Assembly (NCBI RefSeq): GCF_017254865.1
Contig: NZ_JAFKCV010000002.1
Coordinates: 62,001-126,000 of the forward strand
Source: Bowmanella dokdonensis
GTDB taxonomy: Bacteria; Pseudomonadota; Gammaproteobacteria; Enterobacterales; Alteromonadaceae
DNA length: 64,000 nt
Direction of reading: 5' to 3'
Under the pieces are notes generated by a model. It did not search any database, was not told the origin of the DNA, and worked only from the letters and a program-made list of their open reading frames with translations. Position numbers and translations under genes: made by a program. This document shows positions 1 to 8,791 of the stretch, piece after piece. Every line of letters begins with the position of its first letter. The first letter of the stretch is position 1.

Positions 1-1041
1 ATCGCTGCCAAAAGGGCCCCGTCACCTCAGACATTGGTGGCGAGTGCTGAGGATCTGCCACAGCGGATCAAGGAAACACAAAAGCAGCTTTTAAGTGGAA
101 AACGGCAAAGCGAGCCGGACCTCAATCCGGATAGGCCCCCTGCCCCCTGGCAAGGTAAAGGGGATCATGGCCAGGGGGGGGAAGGTATGATGGGAGGCAA
201 ACCCTATGGCCGCCCCATGGCAATGATGGAGGCCGACCTGCGTGACGGGCTGATGCTGGATGCCCTTGAGTTTTCCGTGGGGCCTTTTTACCACGGGCTG
301 CCCGCTGGGCTGATGGCCAGCGTCAGCCTGCAGGGTGACGTCATCCTAAAGTGGCAGGTGGAATCGCCTCCCTTCCCTACTGCTCTGCCGTCGGTTTTTG
401 TCCGCGCCCTGCACCAAGATACCCCACTGGCAGATCTGGAAATCTGGCGCGTACGGGTTCATCTGCAGCGACTGGCCAGAATGATGGCGCTGGACGGACT
501 GGACTGTGCGGCTGTGCGTACCCTGCGCCTGGCCGGTCCCCTGCCCTGCATAACGCAAGCCGGGCTGGGAGCTTTGCAAAAACAAGTCGGATCCCTTGAG
601 AAGCACCTGAGAAAGCGTGGATTTTTTGCCCTGGGTGCCGGTATCGGTGAACTCGATGCCCAACAGGCAAACCTTATGGGCGGTTATGTGGGGCGCGCCT
701 GTGGCATGCAGGAGGATGCTCGCAGCACAAGCAAGCCATATCAGGCCCTGGGATTCACCGTTTCCTGTCAGGATAAAGGGGATGTGCAAAGTCGCCGCTT
801 GCAATTGTTTGCTGAAGTTCACCAGGCCATCGCCCTGGCAGCAAAGGCAGGACGGGAAGAGGTTATGTTAACCCATGAGGAGATTGAAACTCCGGTGGGC
901 AGGTTAACCAAGCGACAGGCCCCCAAGGATCACAGCGAGATGTTGCAGAGCCTGCTGCCAGGCATGGAATGGCGTGAAGCCCTGATGACTCTGGCCAGCC
1001 TGCCGGTGGCGGGCGCAACAAGGGAGGGCGGATGGCAATGA
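1..1041 (+). CDS. NuoD-like subunit of a complex I-like machine, 5'-truncated by window edge
   Basis: The frame is open from base 1, so the start lies outside the window; a TTG at 34 is only a fallback. Homology to NuoD (49-kDa, quinone-site subunit of complex I) is weak but readable: a G-x-x-x-R-A-x-G-x-x-x-D-x-R...PY stretch around bases 680-740 followed by a GDVQSRR segment, as in NuoD. The N-terminal counterpart of the NuoD HPxxHG region (near base 280, reading GPFYHGLPAG) lacks the paired histidines, and no HRGxEK-type block follows. The C-terminus is short and unlike NuoD. A G/H/M-rich linker precedes the domain. It overlaps the next gene by 10 bases. The role is inferred as a structural or coupling subunit; quinone chemistry at the usual residues looks unlikely. 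Similar degenerate NuoD proteins accompany incomplete nuo operons in actinobacteria (from memory). Confidence 0.6.
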   Translation: MAAKRAPSPQTLVASAEDLPQRIKETQKQLLSGKRQSEPDLNPDRPPAPWQGKGDHGQGGEGMMGGKPYGRPMAMMEADLRDGLMLDALEFSVGPFYHGLPAGLMASVSLQGDVILKWQVESPPFPTALPSVFVRALHQDTPLADLEIWRVRVHLQRLARMMALDGLDCAAVRTLRLAGPLPCITQAGLGALQKQVGSLEKHLRKRGFFALGAGIGELDAQQANLMGGYVGRACGMQEDARSTSKPYQALGFTVSCQDKGDVQSRRLQLFAEVHQAIALAAKAGREEVMLTHEEIETPVGRLTKRQAPKDHSEMLQSLLPGMEWREALMTLASLPVAGATREGGWQ

Positions 1042-1970
1042 TCCTGAACGAACTGCTGTTGCCCATTTTTGTAGTGCTGATAACGCTTATCCTGGGCGCG
1101 GGGGTAGTGGATTATCTGCACCACGCCACCAGTGCACTTGGCAAACAGATGAGTCTGAGGCGGTCCCTGAATCCGCTGGCGCCACTGTACCGGCTGGGAC
1201 TTGCCTTGAGTCAGCAATCGGTGATCACCGAGCATCCAGACAGACTTAACCTTCGCCTGGCACCGGCTTTGTATTTCGCCTTGGCCGCGCTGGGCCTTGC
1301 GGTAGTCCCTTGGTCGGCTGACTTTATTCCCGCTGATCTGGTCACCGGCATGGTGCTTTGGGGTGCCGTGGAAGTGCTTGCCACTGTGGTGATTTTCCTC
1401 TGCGGCTGGTCCGCCAATGCCCATTTACCGCTGCTTGGCGCCTATCGTTACGTTTCCCTCGGCCTGTCCTACATGCTCGTCAGCATGTTTGTGCTGATTG
1501 GGGTGGCCCTGCCGGCCGAATCATTGCAACTGAGCGCTGTGGTGGAGTCGCAACGGGAAATATGGAATGTGCTACGCCAGCCAATGGGATTGCCGCTGTT
1601 TCTGATTGTCGGCCTGGGGCTGACTTTCTGGGGGCCGCTCGATTTCGCCAGCTCGCCTGATCTGGATCGGGGGATATCCGCAGATCAATCAGGCGCTTCC
1701 CGCCTGGTCTGGCAACTGGCCCGTTACGCCATGCTGGTCGCTTTTTCCTTTATGGCCGCCACCGTTTTTCTCGGCGGCTGGCTGGGGCCCTGGCTCCCCG
1801 GCCCGCTTTGGCTGGTGTTAAAGGCGACGCTGGTGCTGCTGATCCTGCTGTGGATGGGCCATAACCTGCCTGTTATGACACCGGATAAGTTTATCAGTGT
1901 TGCCTGGGTACTGCTGTTACCCCTGTCCTTTGTGGATCTTATCTGGGCGGGAGCACTGGCCCTATGGTAG
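1032..1970 (+). CDS. NuoH-like membrane subunit (complex I subunit 1 family), divergent
   Basis: 312 residues with about eight hydrophobic segments. The NuoH signature is visible in the GWSANAHLPLLGAYR motif (NuoH: GWSSNxxYxLLGxxR) and a C-terminal lP-x-MTPDKFI...W segment. Several residues normally tied to the quinone chamber and proton path differ: the SYE following the LLGALR motif reads SYM, and the glutamate-rich cytoplasmic loop (ELPEAExELVAGY type) is replaced by DFASSPDLDRGISAD. ATG at 1032 has a purine-rich GGGAGGGCGG just upstream; ATG 1038 is an alternative. It overlaps both the upstream NuoD-like gene and the downstream NuoJ-like gene, indicating one transcript. It probably anchors the antiporter-like subunits; the loss of charged loops argues that it does not work exactly like canonical NuoH. 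Confidence 0.72.
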   Translation: MAMILNELLLPIFVVLITLILGAGVVDYLHHATSALGKQMSLRRSLNPLAPLYRLGLALSQQSVITEHPDRLNLRLAPALYFALAALGLAVVPWSADFIPADLVTGMVLWGAVEVLATVVIFLCGWSANAHLPLLGAYRYVSLGLSYMLVSMFVLIGVALPAESLQLSAVVESQREIWNVLRQPMGLPLFLIVGLGLTFWGPLDFASSPDLDRGISADQSGASRLVWQLARYAMLVAFSFMAATVFLGGWLGPWLPGPLWLVLKATLVLLILLWMGHNLPVMTPDKFISVAWVLLLPLSFVDLIWAGALALW

Positions 1971-2602
1971 GCATCTGGACCGACATTACCTTCTATCTGT
2001 GCGCGGCCATCGCGGTCTTTTCCGGGTGGCGGGTATTCAGAACGGACTCCATGGTTCGGGCTTCTTTCCTGCTGCTGATCTCTTTTTTGGCGGTGGGCGT
2101 CATCATGTTACTGCTGGCTGCAGTCTATCTGGGTACGGCGCTGTTTTTCATGATGGCCGTTGAAATGATGGTGATGGCCCTCTTTATGGTCATGTTTATG
2201 ATGAATCCGGCCGGCCTGAATCCCATGAATATGGTGCATCAGCCATGGGTGGCTGCTCTGCTCGGTTTCGCTGTTTTTACCGGTTTATCGCTGGTAGCGG
2301 TTTACGGTGAGTTCCCAGCCAATCCGGCTCCCGCGGATCTCGATCCGGTACGTTCCCTGGGCAGGGAATTGCTGGGGGACTCCATGCTGGTGTTCGAATC
2401 CGCCGGCATTGCCCTGCTGGCTACCATGATCGGCACCGTAGTGTTGTCCAGCCATCGGGGACGTTATGGTCCCGCCAATGAAGGATCGGAGCCCCCGGGT
2501 CTGGATCCAGGCGGCCCGCCGGCCAAATCGGCGGCGCAGAAGCAGCAGCAACGGGAAGAGCAAAAAGAACAGGAAGAGGATAAACAGGACCATGACCAGT
2601 AA
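1964..2602 (+). CDS. NuoJ-like membrane subunit with charged C-terminal tail
   Basis: 212 residues, about five membrane segments in the first 165, arranged as in NuoJ (complex I subunit 6), including the long methionine-rich helix MAVEMMVMALFMVMFMM that corresponds to the NuoJ pi-bulge helix region. The start overlaps the previous gene by seven bases. Unlike most NuoJ proteins it ends in about 40 hydrophilic residues rich in Q, E and K, probably a disordered cytoplasmic tail. It belongs to the proton-pumping membrane arm. The assignment rests on topology, helix motif and gene order H-J-K-L-M-N, which matches nuo operons. Confidence 0.8.
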   Translation: MVGIWTDITFYLCAAIAVFSGWRVFRTDSMVRASFLLLISFLAVGVIMLLLAAVYLGTALFFMMAVEMMVMALFMVMFMMNPAGLNPMNMVHQPWVAALLGFAVFTGLSLVAVYGEFPANPAPADLDPVRSLGRELLGDSMLVFESAGIALLATMIGTVVLSSHRGRYGPANEGSEPPGLDPGGPPAKSAAQKQQQREEQKEQEEDKQDHDQ

Positions 2603-2640
2603 CCGATCAGACGGAAAAAGGCAGAATTAAGGGGGACTCC

Positions 2641-2946
2641 ATGACATTGACAATGCTGCTGATTGTGGGCGCAGCCCTGATAGGTACCGGTCTTTACGGG
2701 GCCTTGTCCCAGCAGTCCTTTGTAATGCTGATGATGGGGCTTGAGCTGATGCTCAACGGTATTATGCTTTATGCGGTGGCGTTCTGGGCTCTGGCTGGTC
2801 ATGGCATTCCTGAAGGCCAATTGTTGACCATTATTGTGATGGCGGTGATGGCGATAGAAATGGCCATGGGTTTTGCCCTGGTGGTGGCGGTATTTCGCAC
2901 CAGTCAGGCCGACACCACTGAAGCGCTGCAGGATCTGAAGCACTGA
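2641..2946 (+). CDS. nuoK: NuoK-like membrane subunit
   Basis: 101 residues, three membrane helices, the normal NuoK (subunit 4L, MrpC-like) size. Both conserved membrane glutamates are present: GLELMLN in helix 2 and AIEMAMGFAL in helix 3. A GGGGGACTCC ribosome site precedes the ATG. The stop codon overlaps the start of the NuoL-like gene (TGATG), so the two are translationally coupled. It is the best conserved subunit of this operon and suggests that a proton or ion path is retained. Confidence 0.9.
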   Translation: MTLTMLLIVGAALIGTGLYGALSQQSFVMLMMGLELMLNGIMLYAVAFWALAGHGIPEGQLLTIIVMAVMAIEMAMGFALVVAVFRTSQADTTEALQDLKH

Positions 2947-4856
2947 TGCTCTGGAGCATACCTGCCATAGCCCTGCTGGGCGCCCCCTTACTATTCTGGT
3001 TTGGGCGGCGCTGGCAGCGAATCTGGTTGGCAACCTTTACAGGCGGCATTTGTATCGTCATGTTTATGCTGGCATGGTATGGCTTACAGGCAGGCTGGCA
3101 AGGGACCTACTCCTGGAATCAAACCCTGACCCTGCAATTGGATCTCACCCCCCTGACTGCCCTGTTTGTGCTGACCATCGCGGCCACCGCCGCACCTGTG
3201 GTCATCTTTACCGCATACCACGAGACCAGGCATGGTCTGCCCCGTCTGCACAGCCTGTTATTGTTCTTCACCGGCGCCATGACAATGCTGGTGCTGGCGG
3301 CAGATCTGCTGAGCCTGCTGATTGCCTGGGAACTGGTGGGTGCCTGCTCTTGGGCGCTGATAAGCCACCAATGGCGGGACAAACACAAGGTTCAACAGGC
3401 GGGCTGGGCATTTCTGGTGACCCGTCTGGGGGATCTGGGCCTGTTCGTAGCGGTATTTTCCGCTTTGGCGGCTACCGGTTCTCTTAGCTATGGGGCATTG
3501 AGCGAACTTGGCGGCGGGTTGCTGCATCTATTTGCGGCGGGCCTGGTATTGGCCGCCGCCACCAAGTCTGCACAAGTGCCCTTCTCTCCCTGGCTGTTCT
3601 GCGCCATGGCCGGCCCCGTTCCAGTTTCAGCGCTGTTACATGCGGCGACTATGGTAGCGGCAGGCACCTTTATTCTCATCCGCCTGTACGACATTCTGGC
3701 GCCCGTCCCCTGGTTTGAACCTGTTGTGCTGGGCCTGGGGCTTTGCACCGCGCTGGCGGCAGGGTTGGTGGCCTGCGCACAGGGGCATGCCAAAAAGCTG
3801 CTGGCCGCGTCCACCTCGGCTCACTATGGCTTTATGTGGGTTGCCATTGGAGGGGGATATCCGGCAGTGGCTACCCTGCATTTTGTGGTGCATGCTGCCC
3901 TCAAGGCAGCATTATTCCTTGTCACGGGTGTGGTGGCAAAAAGCGCAGGCAGTTACCGCCTTGAAAAAATGGGAAAGGCCGAACAGCGAAGTCTGCTGGC
4001 TGTGATCAGCCTCGTATCTGTCCTGGCGCTGGCCGGGCTCTTTCCTCTGGGAGCGGCCTGGACCAAGGAAAAAATCGTCACCGTTGCCGGGCATGTGACC
4101 CCGTTAGTCGCTTTATCCACCATGCTGGCCGGTGCCCTGTGTGCAATCTACGCCGCCCGTTTCCACCTGCATCTGTTTGGGACATTAGGCCGTCCCTTAA
4201 AAGGCCGGGGCCCAGCGTATCGGGCTTCTGTTGCCGAGTTTGCCCCCCTGTGTTTTCTGGCCCTATGCACTGTGCTCTTATCCCTGCTCTGGCTGCCCAG
4301 TGCAGGCCAGACATTGGAGGAATGGCTGAAAGCTCCGCTTCCCCCTTTTAAAGCCTGGGAACTGATTCTCTCCACCATCCTGGTGGTGGCCGGTGGCTTA
4401 CTGGGGTGCAGGCTGACAGGCAGGCAAAGTACTGTCGACCCAGCCCTAGGGCGGTTTTTTGCCGGTTGGTGGTCTCTGCCGGTGCTGGGTCACCTGCTGG
4501 TTGTCAAGCCGGTGCGCATATCCAGCCAGTTGCTGTCCCGGGCAGAGCAGCAGTTTGCTGCTTTGGGAATGGGCGCGGTGGGAGCGATAAGCCATCACCT
4601 GGCCCGCTTAGACCAACGGGCGGTGGATAAAGCAACGATGCTCAGTGCAAGGCTGACCCGCTACCTGGCGAAGCTCAATGCCAGGGCGGGCGAATGGCTA
4701 TTCAACGGCATACCCACAGGGATGGCAGCTTTATGCGATAAGTGCGCCACCCGGGTTCAGTCTTTACAGACCGGCCTGAGCCATCAGTATTACACCCTGG
4801 CAGTGGTGGGTGTGATTTCATTTATCCTTGTGCTGATAACAGGAGAGATGTTTTGA
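2946..4856 (+). CDS. nuoL: NuoL-like antiporter-type proton pump subunit
   Basis: 636 residues, about sixteen membrane segments, length typical of NuoL. Antiporter-family signatures are present: the WELVGACSWALISH helix with the key glutamate, AFLVTRLGDLG, and TKSAQVPFSPW with the conserved lysine, followed by GPVPVSALLHAATMVAAG. The usual HTWLPDAMEGP loop reads SPWLFCAMAGP, losing one histidine and aspartate. The C-terminal part includes a long amphipathic region before a last hydrophobic helix, as expected for the lateral helix. It overlaps nuoK by one base at its start and the next gene by three bases at its end. Paralogous to Mrp antiporter MrpA, but the operon order favours a Nuo-type complex. 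Confidence 0.9.
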   Translation: MLWSIPAIALLGAPLLFWFGRRWQRIWLATFTGGICIVMFMLAWYGLQAGWQGTYSWNQTLTLQLDLTPLTALFVLTIAATAAPVVIFTAYHETRHGLPRLHSLLLFFTGAMTMLVLAADLLSLLIAWELVGACSWALISHQWRDKHKVQQAGWAFLVTRLGDLGLFVAVFSALAATGSLSYGALSELGGGLLHLFAAGLVLAAATKSAQVPFSPWLFCAMAGPVPVSALLHAATMVAAGTFILIRLYDILAPVPWFEPVVLGLGLCTALAAGLVACAQGHAKKLLAASTSAHYGFMWVAIGGGYPAVATLHFVVHAALKAALFLVTGVVAKSAGSYRLEKMGKAEQRSLLAVISLVSVLALAGLFPLGAAWTKEKIVTVAGHVTPLVALSTMLAGALCAIYAARFHLHLFGTLGRPLKGRGPAYRASVAEFAPLCFLALCTVLLSLLWLPSAGQTLEEWLKAPLPPFKAWELILSTILVVAGGLLGCRLTGRQSTVDPALGRFFAGWWSLPVLGHLLVVKPVRISSQLLSRAEQQFAALGMGAVGAISHHLARLDQRAVDKATMLSARLTRYLAKLNARAGEWLFNGIPTGMAALCDKCATRVQSLQTGLSHQYYTLAVVGVISFILVLITGEMF

Positions 4857-6340
4857 TTCTCACGATCTCATTACTGGTTCCACTGTTGGCGGCGTTGCTT
4901 TTGGCGTTTCCCCTGCACTGGCCACAACGTTATTATCGCGGTTTTGCTACCGGCATTGCCCTGGTGCCGTGCCTGTTGCTGGTCATTGCCTGGGTCAATT
5001 TCGATACCAGGGGCTCCCTGTTCCAACATGTGCATGAGGTTCCCTGGGTACCCTCGCTGGGTATGGCCTGGCGGGTTGGTGCCGATGGCATCGCCCTGGC
5101 GGTGGCCACCATGAGTTCGTTCCTCATCGCCGGGGCGGCTTTCTATCCGGTGGATACCTATGGCCGGGCCAGGCAGTACTATGCCTGGATCCTGTTCCTG
5201 CAGGCAGTCTCCCTGGGGGTATTCCTGGCCCTTGATCTGTTGCTGTTCTATGTGTTTTTCGATCTCAACCTGGTGGCCATGTACTTCCTGATTGCCCGCT
5301 GGGGGCATGGCAAGGCCAGGTTTGCCGCCACCAAGTTCTTTCTATTCACCCTTTGTGGCTCGCTGGCCTTGCTGCTGGGCATACTGGGACTCTATTTGTC
5401 AGTGGAGCCCCGTACTTTTGACATGCGGATTCTCATAGAACAACAGCCCCTGGCAGGTACCGGTCTGTTGGCCTCGCTGGTTTTCCTGGGGCTGATGGTT
5501 GGCCTGATCATCAAGACTCCCCTGGCCCCTCTGCACACCTGGCTTCCCCAGGCGCATGTAGACTCCCCGGGCCCGGTGTCGGCGATCCTGGCAGGCGTAT
5601 TGTTGAAAATGGGCACCTACGGCATGATCCGGATCCCCTACAGCATGATGCGCCAGACCTTTGAACAATATGCTTTGGCGATCGCTGTCTTGGCGCTGGT
5701 GTCCATTTTGTATGGTGCTCTGGTGGCGCTGGCACAGCACAATCTGAAGCGTCGAATCGCCTACACATCCATCAACCATATGGGCTACACGGTACTGGGG
5801 ATCGCAGCGGCCGGGGCCTTGATGTCCGACAGTCCCATGGCTCAGCGCCTGGCCCTGACCGGCGCAACAGTAGAGATGGTGGCCCACGGGCTGATCACAG
5901 GTTCACTGTTTTTCATCACCGGCTCTTTCTGGCAACGCACCCGGGAATACGATCTGGACGCTTACGGAGGCTTGGCCGCCAAAGCTCCTGTGTTGGCCTT
6001 TGCCATGGTGCTGGCGGCCTTTGCCAGTTTCGGCTTACCCGGACTGGCGGGATTTGTGGCCGAGTTTCAAATCTTTGCCGGAACCTTTGCTATCTATCCC
6101 TGGCTGGCGTCCATCGGCTTGCTCGGCATACTCATTACCGCCGCACTTTTTCTACAGATGCTGCAGAAGCTGTTTTTTGGTTCTTTACCCCAGCGCTGGA
6201 CGGAATTCACCGACCTGGGCAGGGATGAGCGCCTTGTGCTGGCTGTTTTGTTGCTTGCGGTTGTCGTTATCGGGATCTATCCCAATGTGTTATTGGGCCC
6301 CATCGAGGCCTCAGTGACGCTGCTGGTCGGGAGGCCATAA
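4853..6340 (+). CDS. nuoM: NuoM-like antiporter-type proton pump subunit
   Basis: The start is a TTG at 4853 that overlaps the nuoL stop; an AGGAGA at 4841-4846 sits at correct spacing, and the product (495 residues) begins with a hydrophobic helix as NuoM should. A longer open frame upstream lacks a plausible start and lies inside nuoL. About fourteen membrane segments. Signatures: FFDLNLVAMYFLI (an Asp where NuoM usually has the helix-5 glutamate), KTPLAPLHTWLPQAHVDSPG and SAILAGVLLKMGTYG. Ends in TAATG overlap with the NuoN-like gene. Role: ion translocation in the membrane arm. Confidence 0.88.
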   Translation: MILTISLLVPLLAALLLAFPLHWPQRYYRGFATGIALVPCLLLVIAWVNFDTRGSLFQHVHEVPWVPSLGMAWRVGADGIALAVATMSSFLIAGAAFYPVDTYGRARQYYAWILFLQAVSLGVFLALDLLLFYVFFDLNLVAMYFLIARWGHGKARFAATKFFLFTLCGSLALLLGILGLYLSVEPRTFDMRILIEQQPLAGTGLLASLVFLGLMVGLIIKTPLAPLHTWLPQAHVDSPGPVSAILAGVLLKMGTYGMIRIPYSMMRQTFEQYALAIAVLALVSILYGALVALAQHNLKRRIAYTSINHMGYTVLGIAAAGALMSDSPMAQRLALTGATVEMVAHGLITGSLFFITGSFWQRTREYDLDAYGGLAAKAPVLAFAMVLAAFASFGLPGLAGFVAEFQIFAGTFAIYPWLASIGLLGILITAALFLQMLQKLFFGSLPQRWTEFTDLGRDERLVLAVLLLAVVVIGIYPNVLLGPIEASVTLLVGRP

Positions 6341-7761
6341 TGCCTGTAGGGGATATTCTTCCCGAACTGTCACTTATCCTTGGCGCCGCCATCATACTGG
6401 TGTCGGCCACTTTTCTTCCCCGCCAGCGGCATCTTTGCTGTACCTTACTTGCCCTGATGACCCTGGCGGTGGCCATGGGACTGACCCTTGATCAATGGTC
6501 TTTGACCAACCAACTCAGTTTCAAGACGGTGTGGGCCATAGATCGGGGAGCGGTGATTGCCAAATCTATCATCCTGGCAGCGACTTTCATTTGTGTGCTG
6601 CTTTCGCCTCAATGGCTAAACAAAGACAGGCGTCACGGGGAGTACTATACCTTGGTGCTGTTTACGGCGTTGGGAGCAATTGTTCTGGCCTCGGCCAACG
6701 GCAGCATGGAGTTGATCATGGGGGTACTGCTGTCGTCCGCTGCCAGCTATCCTTTGGTGGCCTTCCACCGCAATTGGGCCCCCTCCACCGAAGCGGGAAT
6801 GAAGTATTTCCTGGCTGGTGCACTGGCCAATGCCATCCTGTTGGTCGGTGTGGTACTGCTGTTCGGCCTGGTGGGCGACACGGCCTATGGAGTGATACAT
6901 ACCCAACTGGCGGCCCGGGCTGATCCCTGGATCCTCACCGCTGGGTTCGCCTGCGTCCTGACTGGCCTTTGCTTCAAGTTGGCGGCCTTTCCCCTGCATA
7001 CCTGGATGCCCGATGTCGCCCAGGGTGCCCCCGTACCAGTGGCAGCCCTGCTCTCAGTGGTCCCGAAAATAGGTGCCGCCGTTGCCCTGGCGCGTTTTGT
7101 GCAGATTCTGCCTGTCGATTTTTCCTGGCCGGCCCTGTTGGCCTGCGTGGCCGCTGCCACCATGACACTGGGTAATCTGGCTGCAGTGTGGCAAAAGGAC
7201 ATGCGCCGTCTGTTGGGGTGGTCTTCTGTCTCCCAGTCCGGCTATGCGCTTATGGCTGTCACTGTGCTAAATCGCACGGATTCAGCATTGCCGGCCCTGT
7301 TGGTATTTCTTGCCGGCTATGCCACCGCCAACCTGGCGCTGTTTGCGGCAGTCACTGCGTTGCGTGGTCGCACGGATTTTGCTGACTATGCGGGCCTGTC
7401 GCAAAAGCAACCTGCCATTGCACTGGTTATTGTGGTTAGCTTCCTGTCACTGGTGGGGATCCCGCCGCTGTTTGGCTTCTTCGGCAAGCTGGCCTTGTTT
7501 TCATCGACGATAGAAGGGCGATACCTGTGGCTTGCGGTATTGGCCATTGCCAACACGGTAATCTCACTGTTCTATTATCTGCGCCTGGTGCAGATCATGT
7601 ATTTCAAGGCCCCTGAGCAGAGCATGCATCTGCTGGGAAAGCTCTCTTGGGGCACAACGCTGGCCATGGGAATCGGAGTGCTTGCCCTTGGCCTGGCAGC
7701 CCAAGGGGTACTGGCGTTGATCAATACAGTCGGTTTTGCCACAGGAAACTGGAATGGCTGA
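6340..7761 (+). CDS. nuoN: NuoN-like antiporter-type proton pump subunit
   Basis: 473 residues, about fourteen membrane segments, normal for NuoN. Readable signatures are FKLAAFPLHTWMPDV, GAPVPVAALLSVVPKIGA and a WSSVSQSGYALM helix. The ATG overlaps the nuoM stop by one base. It is the last of the contiguous H-J-K-L-M-N set. No genes for NuoE, F or G follow, so if a complete complex exists its peripheral arm must lie upstream of the window or the machine uses another electron donor. Confidence 0.88.
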   Translation: MPVGDILPELSLILGAAIILVSATFLPRQRHLCCTLLALMTLAVAMGLTLDQWSLTNQLSFKTVWAIDRGAVIAKSIILAATFICVLLSPQWLNKDRRHGEYYTLVLFTALGAIVLASANGSMELIMGVLLSSAASYPLVAFHRNWAPSTEAGMKYFLAGALANAILLVGVVLLFGLVGDTAYGVIHTQLAARADPWILTAGFACVLTGLCFKLAAFPLHTWMPDVAQGAPVPVAALLSVVPKIGAAVALARFVQILPVDFSWPALLACVAAATMTLGNLAAVWQKDMRRLLGWSSVSQSGYALMAVTVLNRTDSALPALLVFLAGYATANLALFAAVTALRGRTDFADYAGLSQKQPAIALVIVVSFLSLVGIPPLFGFFGKLALFSSTIEGRYLWLAVLAIANTVISLFYYLRLVQIMYFKAPEQSMHLLGKLSWGTTLAMGIGVLALGLAAQGVLALINTVGFATGNWNG

Positions 7762-8749
7762 CCACCCTGTGATGCACCGTGGCGTATTCTTGTGGGCATT
7801 GTTGCTGTCAGATGCGGGCACTGCCGCTTCCTCGTCCTATTCGCGCCAATCTATCGACAATCCGCTTGATTACTGGTCGCAAAGCTACATTCCGCTTATC
7901 CCTTCGATTCATCCCCCTACCACCCATGATCACGGCGATCTGATCCAGGTCTGGTTGAAACTCCCCCCAGGCGGCAAGATTGATGTGCAATGGCTCGAAG
8001 ACCAGCAAAGGCATACATTAGTTTACCCGGAAGGGACCAGGGCGGATCGGGTCGAGTACTTTTTCGTCGGCAACACCGTGCCTAACCTGGTGGACTATGC
8101 CCTTTTTGGAACGGGTCAGCTTGAAGAACAAAACTGGACCGTCGCGGATGTGCGTGGGACAACCCTGGTAGAAGGGCGACAATGGTTCCATGTTTATCGC
8201 CCAGCAGGCAGTGAGCCCCATGCAAAGCTGATTGGCTGGCGCTGGCCACGGGACAATGAGGCCGCCAAACAAAAAGCGACACAAGCCCTGATTGATCATG
8301 CCTCAACCACCAAAAGTGCCCTGGCCGCTAAGCCCTTGGACAAATCAGGTCTCCAGGCTCTGCGCCGACTCAATGATTGCGCCGCTTGTCATCAGCAAAA
8401 CCAACCACGTATACGTCTGGGAAATGAAGAGCGGTCAGTGGATCGGGCCACAGACACTATGGGATTTGTGGTACCCAATGCGGTGTTGCGGGATGAATGT
8501 ATCATTGCCGATCACAGAACAGAAGATCTCAACCTTGAAGATGAGTTTGTCGACGTCTACTGCGCTGACGGTGGTGAGGCGACTCTCAGGCAGGATAAGG
8601 GAAGGGAGTGGTTTACCTGCCGGGACGGCAGCGCTCCCAGGGGGCGACGGGATGTGGCGGCCGGGCTGAAAAGCGGCCATCCTTATACGCAATCCGTGTG
8701 CGACTCCCGCCAAGCCCTCTGGTCGAATATGACCCACCGGGCCCGCTAG
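7754..8749 (+). CDS. Secreted mono-heme c-type protein of unknown function
   Basis: The start overlaps the end of nuoN by eight bases (ATG 7754); ATG 7772 would put the hydrophobic signal peptide (MHRGVFLWALLLSDAGTAA) right at the N-terminus and is equally plausible. About 331 residues. One CAACH heme-c motif at residues 209-213; the C-terminal 100 residues hold four more cysteines that could form disulfides. The N-terminal 180 residues look like a beta-rich periplasmic domain I do not recognise. Being last in the nuo-like operon suggests a periplasmic electron-transfer or sensory partner of that complex, but this is context only. Confidence 0.7.
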   Translation: MADHPVMHRGVFLWALLLSDAGTAASSSYSRQSIDNPLDYWSQSYIPLIPSIHPPTTHDHGDLIQVWLKLPPGGKIDVQWLEDQQRHTLVYPEGTRADRVEYFFVGNTVPNLVDYALFGTGQLEEQNWTVADVRGTTLVEGRQWFHVYRPAGSEPHAKLIGWRWPRDNEAAKQKATQALIDHASTTKSALAAKPLDKSGLQALRRLNDCAACHQQNQPRIRLGNEERSVDRATDTMGFVVPNAVLRDECIIADHRTEDLNLEDEFVDVYCADGGEATLRQDKGREWFTCRDGSAPRGRRDVAAGLKSGHPYTQSVCDSRQALWSNMTHRAR

Positions 8750-8791
8750 GCTTTTTCTGCCGCGTTCGCCGTCTGCGGAATCAGTTTATCA

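Noticed and set aside
346-822. Long minus-strand frame opposite the NuoD-like gene
   Set aside because: Antisense to a gene with recognisable homology; no motif, unusual composition.
4742-4852. Upstream extension of the NuoM-like gene
   Set aside because: Lies wholly inside nuoL in another frame; TTG 4853 has the ribosome site and gives the normal N-terminus.
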